Assembly (NCBI RefSeq): GCF_001686925.1 | Contig: NZ_LVEN01000046.1 | Span: 434,001 to 498,000 of the forward strand | DNA: 64,000 nt | Origin: Flavobacterium piscis | GTDB lineage: Bacteria; Bacteroidota; Bacteroidia; Flavobacteriales; Flavobacteriaceae | Direction: 5' to 3' | Part shown: positions 18,001 to 25,259 of the stretch, one piece after another | Numbering within the stretch: position 1 is the first letter of the stretch | Layout: each line of letters opens with the position of its first letter | Translations under genes and position numbers: made by a program | The notes under the pieces: model-generated | What the model was told of the DNA's origin: nothing | What the model saw: the letters and a program-made list of their open reading frames with translations, nothing else | Databases searched by the model: none

Positions 18001-20903
18001 AAGGTTGTGTAGGAACTGCTCCGGCACAAATTGTAATAAACCCTTATATTGCTTTAGATAAAGTAAATGTAAGAGTTGATACTGCAGTTACTTGTACAAA
18101 TTTTGAAGATATCACGGTTTTAGTAAGCTCAATTGGCGGAACACCAGCTCGTTTAGAATATAGTTTGGTTGACGAAACAAATGGGGTAAGAGGAGCAATA
18201 TATCCTTTACAAACTAATACAAATGGAGAGTTCAAAGACTTGCCAATTGCAGATTATATTATCACAGTAACTAATTTAGATACTGGTTGTAGCGTAGAAT
18301 CTGTGCATTATGTAAACAACCCGCAAACTTTTGATCTAACAATAGACAATATTGTTAATGTTACTTGTTATGCAGGAACAAATGGTAGTGCAACAGTTAC
18401 TTTTATTGACAGACTAATTACAACAACTCCGGTGATTAATCCAGATAATGCAGGACCATTTGATTATGTGGTTAAGGATGAGTTAGGGAACACAGTTATA
18501 ACTGGACCTACTACGGCAAATGCTGGACCAATTAGTTTACCTAATTTGGGTGCTGGAACCTATACTGTAATTGCAGTTTTAAAAGAAAGCCCATATTGTA
18601 CAGTTTCTAGAAGCTTTACAATTGATCAACCAATTGCAGCTCTGGCTGTAACAGCACAAAAAGAAGAAATTACTTGTGTTGACGATAATAACGATGGTAA
18701 AATTATAGCATCTGCAACAGGTGGATGGCCAGGCGACTATAAATATGAGTTAAGAATAGGTACAGCTATTATTAGTCCGTATGATATTTCTCCAGATTTC
18801 GAGAATTTAAAAGAAGGAAACTATACAGTTTATGTAATGGATAGCAAAGGATGTGAAGCTTCATTTGATGTTCCATTGGCAAACCCAACTCCTATTGATG
18901 TTACAATTGCAGCTGATAAGATAGCAGTTCTATGTTATGACGATCAGGATGCAACAATAACTGTAACTAATGTAACAGGAGGTTCAGGAAACTACACGTT
19001 TACATTACGTGGAACTCTTGCTGACGGTACAGAAATCTATAGAGACGCTCAGCCTGACAGAATATTTGCTGGATTAGGTGCAGGAACTTATCAGATAACT
19101 GCTTCTGATGACTGGACTTGTAGTAATGTATCAAATACAGTAACTATTACACAGCCAGATGTAGTGAAAGCATCTTTATCAGTTGACAGAACAGAAACTT
19201 GTGCTATAACGCCAAGAGTTATTCTTACAGCAACTGGAGGAACTGCTCCATACTATTACAGTACAGATGGAACTAATTATAATCCAACATCATTTAATTC
19301 TACTGTTGTAATTGATTTACCAAAAACAACAGCAGATGTATCTTATAAATATTATATAAGAGATACAAATGGTTGTTTAAGCATAGAGTCTAATGCGGTA
19401 CCATTCTCGCCAGTTCCTGCAATAGTATTAGAAACTTTAAATCATACCGATATTCAATGTAAAGGAGATGTAAAAGGATCTATAACTGCAGTTGCAAAAG
19501 GAGGATTAGGTAATTTTGTTTACATATTAACAGATGTTAGTGGTAACCCAATTACTCCAGCACCAACGCAGCTTTACCCAGGTGAGTTTACAGAACTTGC
19601 TGTAGGAAACTATAGAGTAAGAGTAGAAAGTTTAGACTGTTCTATACCATCTGAAATAATTCAGATTACAGAACCGGATCAAGCATTAACTGCCACATTA
19701 GTTCCGGTAAATATTACTTGTTCAGGATTTAATAATGGTAAAATAACAGTGAATGCAGTTGGAGGAACAGGAAGATATGTTTATGCAATTGCTCCTAATT
19801 TTGAACAATTCTTTGATTCTAATGTTTTCGAAAACCTAAGACCAGGTATTTACATAATAAGAGTTCAGGATGAAAACGGTTGTTTCCAGGATTATGAACA
19901 GGAAATTATACAACCAGATCCGATTGAATTAACTGAAGTGCCAAATTCAATGATACCGGAATATTGCGTTGGTGATAAAGATGGCTATTTTGAAATTAGC
20001 GTTACAGGTGGAACTCAACCTTATACATATAGTTTAGATGTAGAAAAAGGGCCATTTACTCAAGGCGCAGTTGGACAAATTGTTTTTCCATTTGATAAAT
20101 TGGTAGGAGGAAAACATACTGTTTATATTATTGATGCGAACGGTTGTTCGAATCAAATAGATATTGATATGCCAGAATCTGTAATTCTTAAACCAACGTA
20201 TGAAATCAATTATGACTGTGTGAACAATACACAATCTAATATGGTAATAATAACTGTTGATCCTAGTAATAATCCCGCAGATTTAGATTACAGTCTTGAC
20301 GGAACTGGTACTGTTCAAGTTAGCAATGTTTTTACAAATGTTGCTCCTGGCCCTCACTTTGTGAGAGTAAGACACAGTAATACTTGTGAAGACGTAACGG
20401 CTACTTTCGACATCAAAGCATACGATCCGTTAACACTTGTAGAAACTCCGGGTCAGCAAGAAATGAATATCATTTCAGTTACTGCCGGTGGTGGAGCTCC
20501 TGCTTATGAATACAGCTTCAACGGAGAGCCGTTTACATCTTCAAACAAATACAAAATCTACAAAACTGGAGATTATGTAGTTGTAGTAAGAGATAAAAAC
20601 GGATGTACGGTAACAATTACAGTTCCTGGAACTTATATTGATGTTTGTTTAGATAATTACTTTACTCCTGCTGGTGCTACCAACACAACATGGGGTCCTG
20701 GTTGTACAAATATTTACAACAACCTTGAGTTCTCTATCTTCGACAGATACGGTCGTATAATTGCTAAGTATCACTACGGTCAAAAATGGGATGGTAGATA
20801 CAACGGTGCCGATTTACCTTCAGGAGATTACTGGTATGTTCTTAAATTGAATGATGCGAAGGATGACAGAGAGTTTGTAGGACATTTCACTTTATACAGA
20901 TAA
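6081..20903 (+). CDS. sprB: SprB, giant cell-surface gliding adhesin secreted by the type IX system
   Basis: A 4940-residue surface protein. In gliding Flavobacterium, SprB is moved along the cell surface by the gliding motor and acts as the adhesin. The first ~57 residues are charged and precede a hydrophobic signal segment (about 58-78, KENRKAILGIFMLMCFSF then VNAQ). Residues about 100-480 form an adhesin-like domain. A DUF11-like segment (about 485-605, with GQEMIYEIGFNNQGN) follows. From about 850 to 4850 come dozens of SprB repeats of roughly 80-100 residues, each running C...G.I...G....Y.YS.DG to an ending like G.Y.I.V.D..GC. Residues about 4857-4940 are a type B (CHU_C) sorting domain with IFDRYGR, KWDGRYNG, LPSGDYWYV and a final FTLYR. 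F. johnsoniae SprB is longer (about 6500 residues). Starts at codons 7 (6099) or 9 (6105) are possible. sprF follows 17-44 bp downstream. Confidence 0.95.
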   Translation: MLVNKKMTMEKPTTFKSVKTVFTFIKNLVSDTQNQFEKLVESFDKKQMMQPLFVKAKENRKAILGIFMLMCFSFVNAQTGTPFSARLKDGSVKVKGDIILIGNTVISKVKDRPTPTPKPSNFDPNPVDFNPAPVDGVRYTGQVTNLAALTTEASKDFDGTGNNNDFYVEYIDIDSDPKTFNSTMAKLTINNSCKNIVFAGLYWSAIYPYDRSTNKSVKYEGTLREDDWNTVMFKMPGKADYEVLTASKTDTKEVIFDGYKKNGNRVQDSFKDSPYVCFKDVTKKLQDLGDANGEYYVANVRAARGKRDGGSAGGWTLVVIYESPSLPSKFISVFDGYVGVDPGRTQDKTVDYTVSGFQTLPLGFPVIAKIGVAALEGDKETNGDSFSIKANSKTAFTKLKDDVNFENNFFNASISSNGLHIQDRVPKSINNMGFDIDHILLQNDVNGVKNVIIPNGETGATLRLTTDGDGYGAFVTTFAVDVIEPKIVLTKVVKGVRANATTGLREEYDLGGQPVTLGQEMIYEIGFNNQGNDDAKDFTITDVLPQNVIFNSASDIIYKDTGIDLVSYTPATRTLVFKVNDALVKQGGSKYKLQLSVKVVTDCNELVDACSNVIKNTATSKYFGVINPTNNGNPYGDGSYSFNTGCIVGDPTSTNFLVGIEDCLFNRAVSLCGSAILKAANGYKTYVWTDAAGNNVGNTQQITVTKAGIYKVQTGGNPDCKGILQTYTVTDYAVGSNDNPISPYADNKDPGTGRPYLCTNDKKEFPKIFLCGLSDTRFIDTHITAADATVKWQVTTDVPPTGFPSSCAYEDAVNWTTAAPNGPTFTANKSGSYRVVVSYGNNCQNIFYFSVFQNPLKIEYDKRDEICNTAGRITITNPQPGTGYTYSKDGTNFQTSNVFDNLPTGDYTINVKQTAATTETSSCPFSVKITILTAKFSTTVTPKDSFCAGNGGSIYASADNVRADYQFVVTDVATGLVKADSGKITFPNYKEFLGIAPGTYDVTVSTSDGCTETKRVTINDKTLKATADITKTLACGDGEITIKASGGTPIPPTTTPARYYYTVNGVDYGTNPVIPIKTAGDYTIVVTDFNSCSITLDPIKIVAVAKPVVKFTPHDAKCYGESNGTIDVTVTPATSGYTVQYSIDGGTKYSSVSPITNLKKGNYNIIVKYTYGGVECLDPAVKVSIAEPATALTASAGVSELAGCGPGGEGRIRITNPQGGKAPYEYNFFNQDPAKWVTTNQEYKAPGTYTVYIRDANMCVYSMPGIVIDPKPLEPEIGVETPVTFNCDGSATSTVTVNNPGSASYSYKYYLDNSTTPNTNTPPNVFLNVPAGPHSVRIEYKLTNVPTFSNLLNENFGYGGDVESPGINTTYYCFERQVAATQCRGSIEINDGDYSVTAKVVQPFGAWIQPGDHTPPTVPPTADGRALVVNIGDKIPVTAVLYEKEIKDIIPSQPINFEFYAFNLLNKGNGQKDPNLTIALVNTAGVEISSFSTGSIPKSEKWEVYPKAVVTLDPGTNTTLKFIVRSNVQETSGNDVAIDDIRVYQLPKTCITEVKRNFTVPTGKAFTSTAKVTKDVSCSGTGAVNDGEITITATNFDTSYGYDYTLDGGLNWVNVKVSPFTIIELGAKTYDLRIRYNEITQATCFTPFTPTIKAPQALLAGGAVLLPAKCSVGATIRASASEGTPAYQYELRYATTGTVYRVFQVTTDFEDVPEGDYEVFVKDANKCISAVGAAVKVIAPPVVSAELDINSDFCFDNTNKASVTVNVTGGTGPFSYSIDGKPAQKDSNVFTNIETGDHTIIVTDAVGCSPIDPIKFRIEEELTVKNGIKSLDCSPTTGNAVVTGTISFGYPPYTVSLTSGNATGTLVQPTTPSGTSFTYTIGIAGTYIFEVKDSKGCVKSTTAIIDAITNPELKQISVIPVTCKTNTDGSVVVTGEKGSGDYKYSDDGTTFTNTTGIFKGLAEGLHTFYVKDSKGCTGKLDITIGAPAVLQGSASITTAYTCDGGATITATANGGNGTYTFVLKRGTTVVGTNTDGIFAGLTTPGSYSVDITDGKGCPLTVSVATPIEALTPPTAMTFSNTALKCPANTVDVTIETVTGGKGTLATFQYRISLPVASQTVFQSSRTFTNLAPGTYTFEVKDENNCKKEVSYTIDKLPEISIASTVDNTVICKEASNGTVTFTIGGFGNNTPYSYIVDGGAVQTGFVTPATGTTFEITVPNLNTGNHSIEVTNGTTNCKVSRSQFVAEPLDPLVLTPATVTPKTCADLGTATIHVTGGWNTNYTYTVTPTTGPAIVQENNNYFENLENGVYNYTVKDLKGCEVSGTFTIILGPDVTASIAATTNLCYTNAGKAAIYVTPNKQANYTYSLNGATPQDNGTFENVEPGKYVITVRDTSTGCFVDLAEQTVTTELTASTNLFAGPKCNTSDVVITGKVSGGTAGYTYVVSIDGTLESPATTHTITAADGTFSYTDSSGIPAGKITPTVYVFTFKDNATTGCTTTATRTVQPKTDPQFKATPNSTIFCNGQESGSITVAINTAFGEGPYVISVLNTTTGIPYGTQTTGLPAGNYTVRVTDSKGCFAEETGVEIKQPDPLVVDFDVQPIICKAGGVSLGSITIKSVDGGVKDYIYNVKGINYDRTFPNQDGGTQVFEVVNFGYYEIRITDANGCLKVIDKILVASPPEDLDITVTNPPVDCSTGGTAVVAVGSDPLNPSSIIGNGPFYFAIYDGSVPNYPNPVGSFAWLPEDNPGIAGAPGDKKATFTNLTPGVKYTFIVYDSDAAHGGTGTGCYYFETSEDEIPTNSKLKVEGNVEAHNITCFTTPPTADGNVSFKISSEYTVPTDVDYQILNELTLQPMGAAQQGIVPAATVPVSTLNINNFGALPFGKYIIVITEIKDRTTTPVLKGCSIASIPFTITGSVTPLTLNADSPKNANCTANAGKIQAFAQGGTTLEADTDPTNPKPAVPYLYQLFPDNGAIGEDAADARPAAASFDLALHKVSVFNVEAGNYLVYVRDAYGCIQVKPVTVDKDPEPVITAVPAFQCTATEDKFGIVVNLTTTGVGPYGYSVDGGDFETEAATTFTIPNLSSGTHTVRVKDSNGCGNTVIDIQIYAPLEIKASFTKIPTCKNIDGEITAVVTGGLTTGNFQYTLVNNTTGVTSPMQINDPVFVNKAPGNYTVTVRNVETNCSKSTDLDLVIPPDVTFSLANTAPNCVTPQGTLNNGTITVTLPTTNTDIPYTYTLTKISPAPLGSPKTQNGKVFTGLTVGVYEVTVKSAKGCEETHQTEIFAPTPVTIALSESKFECTGTAFNDKIVTVTPGGGAGAVPVDLDDYKYSSNGTTWQDENTFPVIDNGFAKTLTYYVKDAKGCIVSAPITIQPFPKLTAAVATKLNPTIDCLNGKQDIEVIISGGTITPDPFTYQVYQDGVAIGGLVTVVNDRFTYPAVTPGSNYKFEITDKNTKCTIMSNVIEVPVFDKIKVFATASSNVDCNGNATGAIEINITDYAGPYTYEILKGGVSLTPPLTGTGDSTTSSSFVLPHGLVAGTDYTVFVRETAYPSCDFTTTIPVVITEPAPLAGFSVINENKNCFNTGSKVTIDLTTITGGSGGNSYAFVQNNGTPVYGPDSFAILDPTVDTEWDVWVKDKNDCAIKVDVTIAEDLSPSNLTVNKFSQCPSSTGTYTFTVTATTAGGAEYSIGNGFQSNGTFTVDKAGEYTVIVKDKNGCTNPLPFKVTILEPLTLKANITGVPICNDPANGQITLEATGGSGNYEYSIDGITYGNSAVFSLLAPNAYKFYVRDLDEGCIKDVTQTIETATLITGFALAPTPVTCFGSADGKIVATMTTPSAGVNDNPKYMYSIDGGLTSQESNIFPNLAAGHYTITVTSGRGCIATEETDVDSPLIITVPAPTVTQFKCNAGTNAGNFATIAVSGVTGGSNKFENYEFIKVGTPNTVAYFGDNPTYTVYDLAGGTYIVNVYDDKGCVGTAPAQIVINPYIALDKVNVRVDTAVTCTNFEDITVLVSSIGGTPARLEYSLVDETNGVRGAIYPLQTNTNGEFKDLPIADYIITVTNLDTGCSVESVHYVNNPQTFDLTIDNIVNVTCYAGTNGSATVTFIDRLITTTPVINPDNAGPFDYVVKDELGNTVITGPTTANAGPISLPNLGAGTYTVIAVLKESPYCTVSRSFTIDQPIAALAVTAQKEEITCVDDNNDGKIIASATGGWPGDYKYELRIGTAIISPYDISPDFENLKEGNYTVYVMDSKGCEASFDVPLANPTPIDVTIAADKIAVLCYDDQDATITVTNVTGGSGNYTFTLRGTLADGTEIYRDAQPDRIFAGLGAGTYQITASDDWTCSNVSNTVTITQPDVVKASLSVDRTETCAITPRVILTATGGTAPYYYSTDGTNYNPTSFNSTVVIDLPKTTADVSYKYYIRDTNGCLSIESNAVPFSPVPAIVLETLNHTDIQCKGDVKGSITAVAKGGLGNFVYILTDVSGNPITPAPTQLYPGEFTELAVGNYRVRVESLDCSIPSEIIQITEPDQALTATLVPVNITCSGFNNGKITVNAVGGTGRYVYAIAPNFEQFFDSNVFENLRPGIYIIRVQDENGCFQDYEQEIIQPDPIELTEVPNSMIPEYCVGDKDGYFEISVTGGTQPYTYSLDVEKGPFTQGAVGQIVFPFDKLVGGKHTVYIIDANGCSNQIDIDMPESVILKPTYEINYDCVNNTQSNMVIITVDPSNNPADLDYSLDGTGTVQVSNVFTNVAPGPHFVRVRHSNTCEDVTATFDIKAYDPLTLVETPGQQEMNIISVTAGGGAPAYEYSFNGEPFTSSNKYKIYKTGDYVVVVRDKNGCTVTITVPGTYIDVCLDNYFTPAGATNTTWGPGCTNIYNNLEFSIFDRYGRIIAKYHYGQKWDGRYNGADLPSGDYWYVLKLNDAKDDREFVGHFTLYR
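8640..20640 (+). repeat. SprB repeat domains within sprB
   Basis: This stretch encodes the tandem SprB repeats. They are diverged at both DNA and protein level, unlike the nearly uniform sprD array, so the periodicity is visible only as recurring motifs: GG.g.Y.YS, F..L..G.YT, V.D..GC. Most units carry two cysteines, one at the start and one at the end. Confidence 0.8.
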
Positions 20904-20947
20904 CAAAATAAGAGCCCCTAATGATGTTGTCTAAAAAATTAATTACA

Positions 20948-21922
20948 ATGAAAAAGTTTATTTTATCTTTAGTACTCATGGCTGTAACAACAAGTTACAG
21001 CCAAGAGTTAAACCTACCAGTATTTACACAATATTTAGCCGACAATCCCTTTGTTATTTCACCTGCCTTTGCCGGTATTGGAGATAATCTTAGAATCAGG
21101 GCCAACGGTCTTACGCAATGGGTCGGTATTAAAGATGCACCACAAAACCAGTCGCTTTATGCAGATTTTAGAATTCTGGATCGTTCCGGAGTGGGTATCT
21201 CACTTTACAATGACAGAAACGGTTATACCCGCCAAACAGGAGCTAAAGTTTCCTTTGCGCACCACATTATTTTAGATTACTATTCAAAACAATATTTGTC
21301 TTTTGGACTTTCGTACAACTTCAATACATTTCGTATCGATACTGACGAGTTCAATACTACAATAGAGCATCCTGTTATAGATCCTTCTGTAACAGACAAT
21401 CGTTATAACGCCAATAACAATTTTGATATTAGTGCCTTATACCGTAATAAAAGCTTCTATGTAAGTTTTAATGCCAATAACGTTTTAAAGAAAAACACAG
21501 ACAAATACAGAGGAGTAGAACCTAACTTGCTTTCAAACTATCAGGTATATACCGGATACGTTTTTAAAGACGGAGAAAACAGCCGTATTGAATACGAACC
21601 ATCTGTTTACTACCAATACTTTGCAAGTGACGGACGTTCAACAACCGATTTTAATTTCAAGTACAGACGTTACAACCGCTACGAAGATTACTATTGGGTA
21701 GGAGTTTCATACCGTTTCCTAAACGATCAGTTCCCAAAACCATTATCAGTTGGACCAATGGTAGGTTTCATGAAATCTAAATTTTACTTCGGATATTCGT
21801 ATCAGGTAATGTTCAACGATTTAGGAAACTATAATACCGGAACGCACTCTGTAACTATTGGTTTTGATTTCTTACAATCCATCAGTAACTGTCCTTGTAC
21901 GCAAAGTCCGGTTCACGATTAA
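20948..21922 (+). CDS. sprF: SprF, PorP/SprF-family outer-membrane partner for SprB secretion
   Basis: From the ATG at 20948 the protein is 324 residues and begins with a good signal peptide (MKKFILSLVLMAVTTSYSQ). An upstream in-frame ATG at 20921 would add nine residues. The body is a PorP/SprF-type barrel: LPVFTQYLADNPFVISPAFAG near the N-terminus, QWVGIKDAPQNQ, then repeated amphipathic strands rich in Tyr and Phe up to GTHSVTIGFDFL. In F. johnsoniae SprF is required for SprB to be secreted by the T9SS, and proteins with type B C-terminal domains commonly have a PorP/SprF-like protein encoded next to them, as here. It is the last gene of the spr operon; pgk has its own likely promoter. Confidence 0.92.
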   Translation: MKKFILSLVLMAVTTSYSQELNLPVFTQYLADNPFVISPAFAGIGDNLRIRANGLTQWVGIKDAPQNQSLYADFRILDRSGVGISLYNDRNGYTRQTGAKVSFAHHIILDYYSKQYLSFGLSYNFNTFRIDTDEFNTTIEHPVIDPSVTDNRYNANNNFDISALYRNKSFYVSFNANNVLKKNTDKYRGVEPNLLSNYQVYTGYVFKDGENSRIEYEPSVYYQYFASDGRSTTDFNFKYRRYNRYEDYYWVGVSYRFLNDQFPKPLSVGPMVGFMKSKFYFGYSYQVMFNDLGNYNTGTHSVTIGFDFLQSISNCPCTQSPVHD

Positions 21923-22028
21923 GGAGCATTTTCATCATTTTACGGGCAAATTTGTTTTTTTTCTTAACTTATAACGTTTTCGCTGTTATAGATAGGTTAT
22001 TTTTATATTTATGATACTTTAAAAGTTC

Positions 22029-22036
22029 TATATTTG
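22029..22036 (+). promoter_or_regulatory. Likely -7 promoter box for pgk
   Basis: TATATTTG matches the flavobacterial -7 consensus TAnnTTTG and lies 33 bp before the ATG at 22070. A clear -33 TTG was not seen at the usual spacing. Confidence 0.5.
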
Positions 22037-22069
22037 TTTTTCTTTCAAAAAAAACTAAAAAACTATATA

Positions 22070-23257
22070 ATGAAAACTTTAAACGATTTCGATTTTAAGA
22101 ATAAAAAAGCAATTATCCGTGTTGACTTTAATGTACCATTGGATGAAAATTTTAAAGTAACTGATGCTACACGTATCGAAGCTGCAAAACCAACAATTGA
22201 TGCTATTTTGGCACAAGGCGGAAGCGTAATTTTGATGTCGCATTTAGGAAGACCAAAAGGAGTTGAAGAAAAATACTCTTTAAAACACATTTTAAAAACA
22301 GCTTCAGAAATTTTAGGAGTTGAGGTTAAGTTTGCTGAAAACTGTGTTGGAGAAGTAGCTCAGGCTGCTGCCAAAGATTTAAAACCAGGAGAAGTGTTAT
22401 TACTTGAAAATTTACGTTTTCACGCCGAAGAAGAAGCTGGAGATGTTGCTTTCGCAAAAGAATTAGCGTCACTTGGAGATATCTATGTAAACGATGCTTT
22501 TGGTACTGCACACAGAGCGCACGCTTCAACAACTATTATCGCACAATTCTTTCCAACAGAAAAATGTTTCGGAACATTGTTGGCAAAAGAAATAGAAAGC
22601 TTAAATAAAGTACTTAAAAATAGCGAAAAACCGGTAACAGCAGTTCTTGGAGGATCTAAAGTATCATCAAAAATTACCGTTATCGAAAATATCTTAGACA
22701 AAGTAGATCACATGATCATTGGAGGCGGAATGACTTTTACATTCATTAAAGCACAAGGTGGTAAAATTGGAGATTCTATTTGTGAAGATGACAAACAAGA
22801 ATTAGCACTTGAAATTTTAAGACTGGCTAAAGAAAAAGGAGTTCAAATTCATATTCCTGTTGATGTTATTGCTGCAGATGATTTCTCAAATACAGCAAAT
22901 ACAAAAGTGGTAGACGTAAAAGAAATTCCAGACGGATGGCAAGGTCTTGATGCAGGTCCTAAATCTTTAGAAAACTTCAAAAAAGTAATTTTAGAGTCAA
23001 AAACTATATTATGGAATGGTCCATTAGGAGTTTTTGAAATGGAATCATTCGCAAAAGGAACAATTGCATTAGGTGATTATATTGCCGAAGCTACAGAAAA
23101 TGGAGCATTTTCATTAGTAGGTGGTGGAGATTCAGTTGCTGCTGTAAAACAATTCGGATTCGAAGATAAAATGAGTTATGTATCCACTGGTGGTGGGGCT
23201 ATGCTTGAAATGTTAGAAGGAAAAGTTTTACCTGGAATCGCTGCGATTTTAGACTAA
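22070..23257 (+). CDS. pgk: Phosphoglycerate kinase
   Basis: Transfers phosphate between 1,3-bisphosphoglycerate and ADP in glycolysis, in the cytoplasm. The ATG at 22070 gives a 395-residue protein, normal for bacterial Pgk. A TTG reading from 22034 would add 12 residues but would start inside the promoter box. Family signatures are the N-terminal RVDFNVPLD, the LMSHLGRPKG substrate loop, LLENLRFH, NDAFGTAHRAHAS, AVLGGSKVSSK, ILWNGPLGVFE and the C-terminal VGGGDSVAAV. It follows sprF by about 150 bp with its own promoter and precedes a murein hydrolase. Confidence 0.98.
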   Translation: MKTLNDFDFKNKKAIIRVDFNVPLDENFKVTDATRIEAAKPTIDAILAQGGSVILMSHLGRPKGVEEKYSLKHILKTASEILGVEVKFAENCVGEVAQAAAKDLKPGEVLLLENLRFHAEEEAGDVAFAKELASLGDIYVNDAFGTAHRAHASTTIIAQFFPTEKCFGTLLAKEIESLNKVLKNSEKPVTAVLGGSKVSSKITVIENILDKVDHMIIGGGMTFTFIKAQGGKIGDSICEDDKQELALEILRLAKEKGVQIHIPVDVIAADDFSNTANTKVVDVKEIPDGWQGLDAGPKSLENFKKVILESKTILWNGPLGVFEMESFAKGTIALGDYIAEATENGAFSLVGGGDSVAAVKQFGFEDKMSYVSTGGGAMLEMLEGKVLPGIAAILD

Positions 23258-23305
23258 AAAATCACAATTAACATTTTTTTAGATAGTTTACATGCATAAA
23301 CTCTT

Positions 23306-23313
23306 TAAGTTTG
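23306..23313 (+). promoter_or_regulatory. Likely -7 promoter box for the lytic transglycosylase gene
   Basis: TAAGTTTG fits TAnnTTTG and lies 54 bp before the chosen ATG at 23368. No convincing terminator was seen for pgk, so read-through from pgk is also possible. Confidence 0.4.
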
Positions 23314-23367
23314 CAAAAGTAAGGTTTCTGTAATTGTTTGAATTATAGAATTTTAAAAAAATGTTAT

Positions 23368-25212
23368 ATGATTGTAAAAAAAATATCAATAGTGGTTTCG
23401 GTGTTTTTTTCTATGTCGATGTTTGCGCAGGATGTTGCAAACACAAATGTAGAAATTAAGCCAATTGTAAAGATATCGTATTTAGATTCTGTTAAAAATA
23501 CTTTTAAAAGAGATGAACTTGCAACTCGCGTAGATAGTCTCTGGATGAACGAATTAGTAAGTTTAGATATTTACGATGATCTTACAAAAGACATTCAGAC
23601 GATCAATACAGATTTTACTGTAGATCAGGAACTGCCAACAGAATTGCTTAAACAGCGTCTTCAGGCAATGAACGAGAAATCACCCTTTAACATTGAATAC
23701 AATCAGGGTTTAGAAAACATAATAAAGTCATTTCTTAAAAATCGTAAAAAATCATTTTCACGATTAATGTCTTTATCAGAATATTATTTTCCAATATTCG
23801 AAGACGCTTTTGCCAGACAAAATGTGCCTTTAGAAATTAAATATTTAGCCGTTGTAGAATCTGCTTTAAATCCTAAAGCAGTTTCTAAAATGGGCGCCAC
23901 CGGACTTTGGCAATTCATGTACGGAACCGGTAAACAATACGCCCTTAAAATCGATTCGTATATTGATGAGCGTAGTGATCCTCTTAAAGCTACAGCTGCC
24001 GCATCAGAATACATGAGCAAGATGTTCAACATCTTTGGCGATTGGGAACTTGTTTTAGCATCTTACAATTCAGGACCGGGAAATGTTACCAAAGCAATTC
24101 GTCGCTCTGGCGGAAAAACAAAATACTGGGACATACGTAACCATCTTCCAAAAGAAACCCAAGGTTATGTTCCCGCTTTTTTAGCTACAATGTATCTTTT
24201 TGAATATCATAAAGAACACGGAATCAATCCGCAAAGAGCTGTAGTTAAAAATTTTGAAACAGATACAGTACAGATTAAAAATCAAATGTCATTCAAGCAA
24301 ATTGCAGATTTGCTAGACATGCCGCAATCTCAAATACAACTTCTAAATCCATCTTATAAACTAAATGTAGTTCCATTTTATCAGGGCGAAGCACATTATC
24401 TGCGTTTACCTAAAGATAAAATAGCCACATTCGTTTCAAACGAAAATAAGATTTATGATTATGTAGCTTATCAATCACGAAATAAAACAATGCCTGCACA
24501 GTTGGCCTTGAAAGTTATGCCTAAAGCAAAAGCAAAACTAGAGAAAACAGTAGAGCCAGTTGATACCGATGTTAAATGGTATAAAGTGCAAAAAGGTGAT
24601 AATCTGGGCACTATTGCCGCAAAGTATAAAGTGAATGTTATTGATTTAAAAAAATGGAACAATCTTAAATCAAATGCAGTTGCGCTAGGAAGAAATTTAA
24701 AACTTAAAACAGATTACGATCCAGTTACTAAAAACTTTAAAGAACTAAAATCAACTATTGCAATTGAGAAAAAATCAGAAGAAGCAATTGCTGCAGCTGA
24801 TGATAAAGATAAGGACAATAAACATCCTCAGGAATATATTGTAGCGGCCGGAGACAATTTAGGAAGCATCGCTAAAAAATTCGGTACGACTATTGCGGAG
24901 TTAAAAGAACTTAATGATCTAACTTCAAATAACATTGGTTTAGGTAAAAGTTTAGTAGTGGCCAAAGCAGTTCCGGAAATTGTTGAGGAGAATGTAACTA
25001 CTGCCATCGCTTCAAATTCGTCTATTGATTCATTCAGAAAGAAAGCGACTTCTGCCAAAAATCTTGGAGAAGATTATTACGTTAAAAAAGGAGATTCGTT
25101 GTATAGTATTTCTAAAAAATATCCTGGGGTCACAATCTCGGATATTAAAAAATGGAATAATATTAAAGACGGAGAGATTAAACCAGGAATGAAACTTAAA
25201 ATAAACGGATAG
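23368..25212 (+). CDS. MltD-like membrane-bound lytic transglycosylase with three LysM domains
   Basis: Cleaves peptidoglycan glycan strands in the periplasm. The ATG at 23368 (614 residues) begins a clear signal peptide, MIVKKISIVVSVFFSMSMFAQ; the in-frame start ten codons earlier would spoil it. The SLT domain is at about residues 140-270, with VVESALNP carrying the catalytic Glu, then GATGLWQFM, and ASYNSGPGNV. Three LysM peptidoglycan-binding motifs follow, starting at WYKVQKGDNLGTIA (around 408), EYIVAAGDNLGSIA (around 490) and YYVKKGDSLYSIS (around 570). This is the usual architecture of Bacteroidota MltD-type enzymes. The DUF4837 lipoprotein gene starts 47 bp downstream. Confidence 0.93.
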   Translation: MIVKKISIVVSVFFSMSMFAQDVANTNVEIKPIVKISYLDSVKNTFKRDELATRVDSLWMNELVSLDIYDDLTKDIQTINTDFTVDQELPTELLKQRLQAMNEKSPFNIEYNQGLENIIKSFLKNRKKSFSRLMSLSEYYFPIFEDAFARQNVPLEIKYLAVVESALNPKAVSKMGATGLWQFMYGTGKQYALKIDSYIDERSDPLKATAAASEYMSKMFNIFGDWELVLASYNSGPGNVTKAIRRSGGKTKYWDIRNHLPKETQGYVPAFLATMYLFEYHKEHGINPQRAVVKNFETDTVQIKNQMSFKQIADLLDMPQSQIQLLNPSYKLNVVPFYQGEAHYLRLPKDKIATFVSNENKIYDYVAYQSRNKTMPAQLALKVMPKAKAKLEKTVEPVDTDVKWYKVQKGDNLGTIAAKYKVNVIDLKKWNNLKSNAVALGRNLKLKTDYDPVTKNFKELKSTIAIEKKSEEAIAAADDKDKDNKHPQEYIVAAGDNLGSIAKKFGTTIAELKELNDLTSNNIGLGKSLVVAKAVPEIVEENVTTAIASNSSIDSFRKKATSAKNLGEDYYVKKGDSLYSISKKYPGVTISDIKKWNNIKDGEIKPGMKLKING

Positions 25213-25227
25213 TTAAAAAATCTTACA

Positions 25228-25235
25228 TAAATTTG
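25228..25235 (+). promoter_or_regulatory. Possible -7 box for the DUF4837 gene
   Basis: TAAATTTG fits TAnnTTTG, 24 bp before the ATG at 25260. No -33 TTG at standard spacing was found, so the gene may also be read from upstream. Confidence 0.35.
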
Positions 25236-25259
25236 GGTTTTATTTCATAAATTAAGAAA

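Noticed and set aside
22034..22069. TTG start for pgk adding 12 residues
   Set aside because: It lies within the -7 promoter box, and the ATG at 22070 gives the normal family length and N-terminus.
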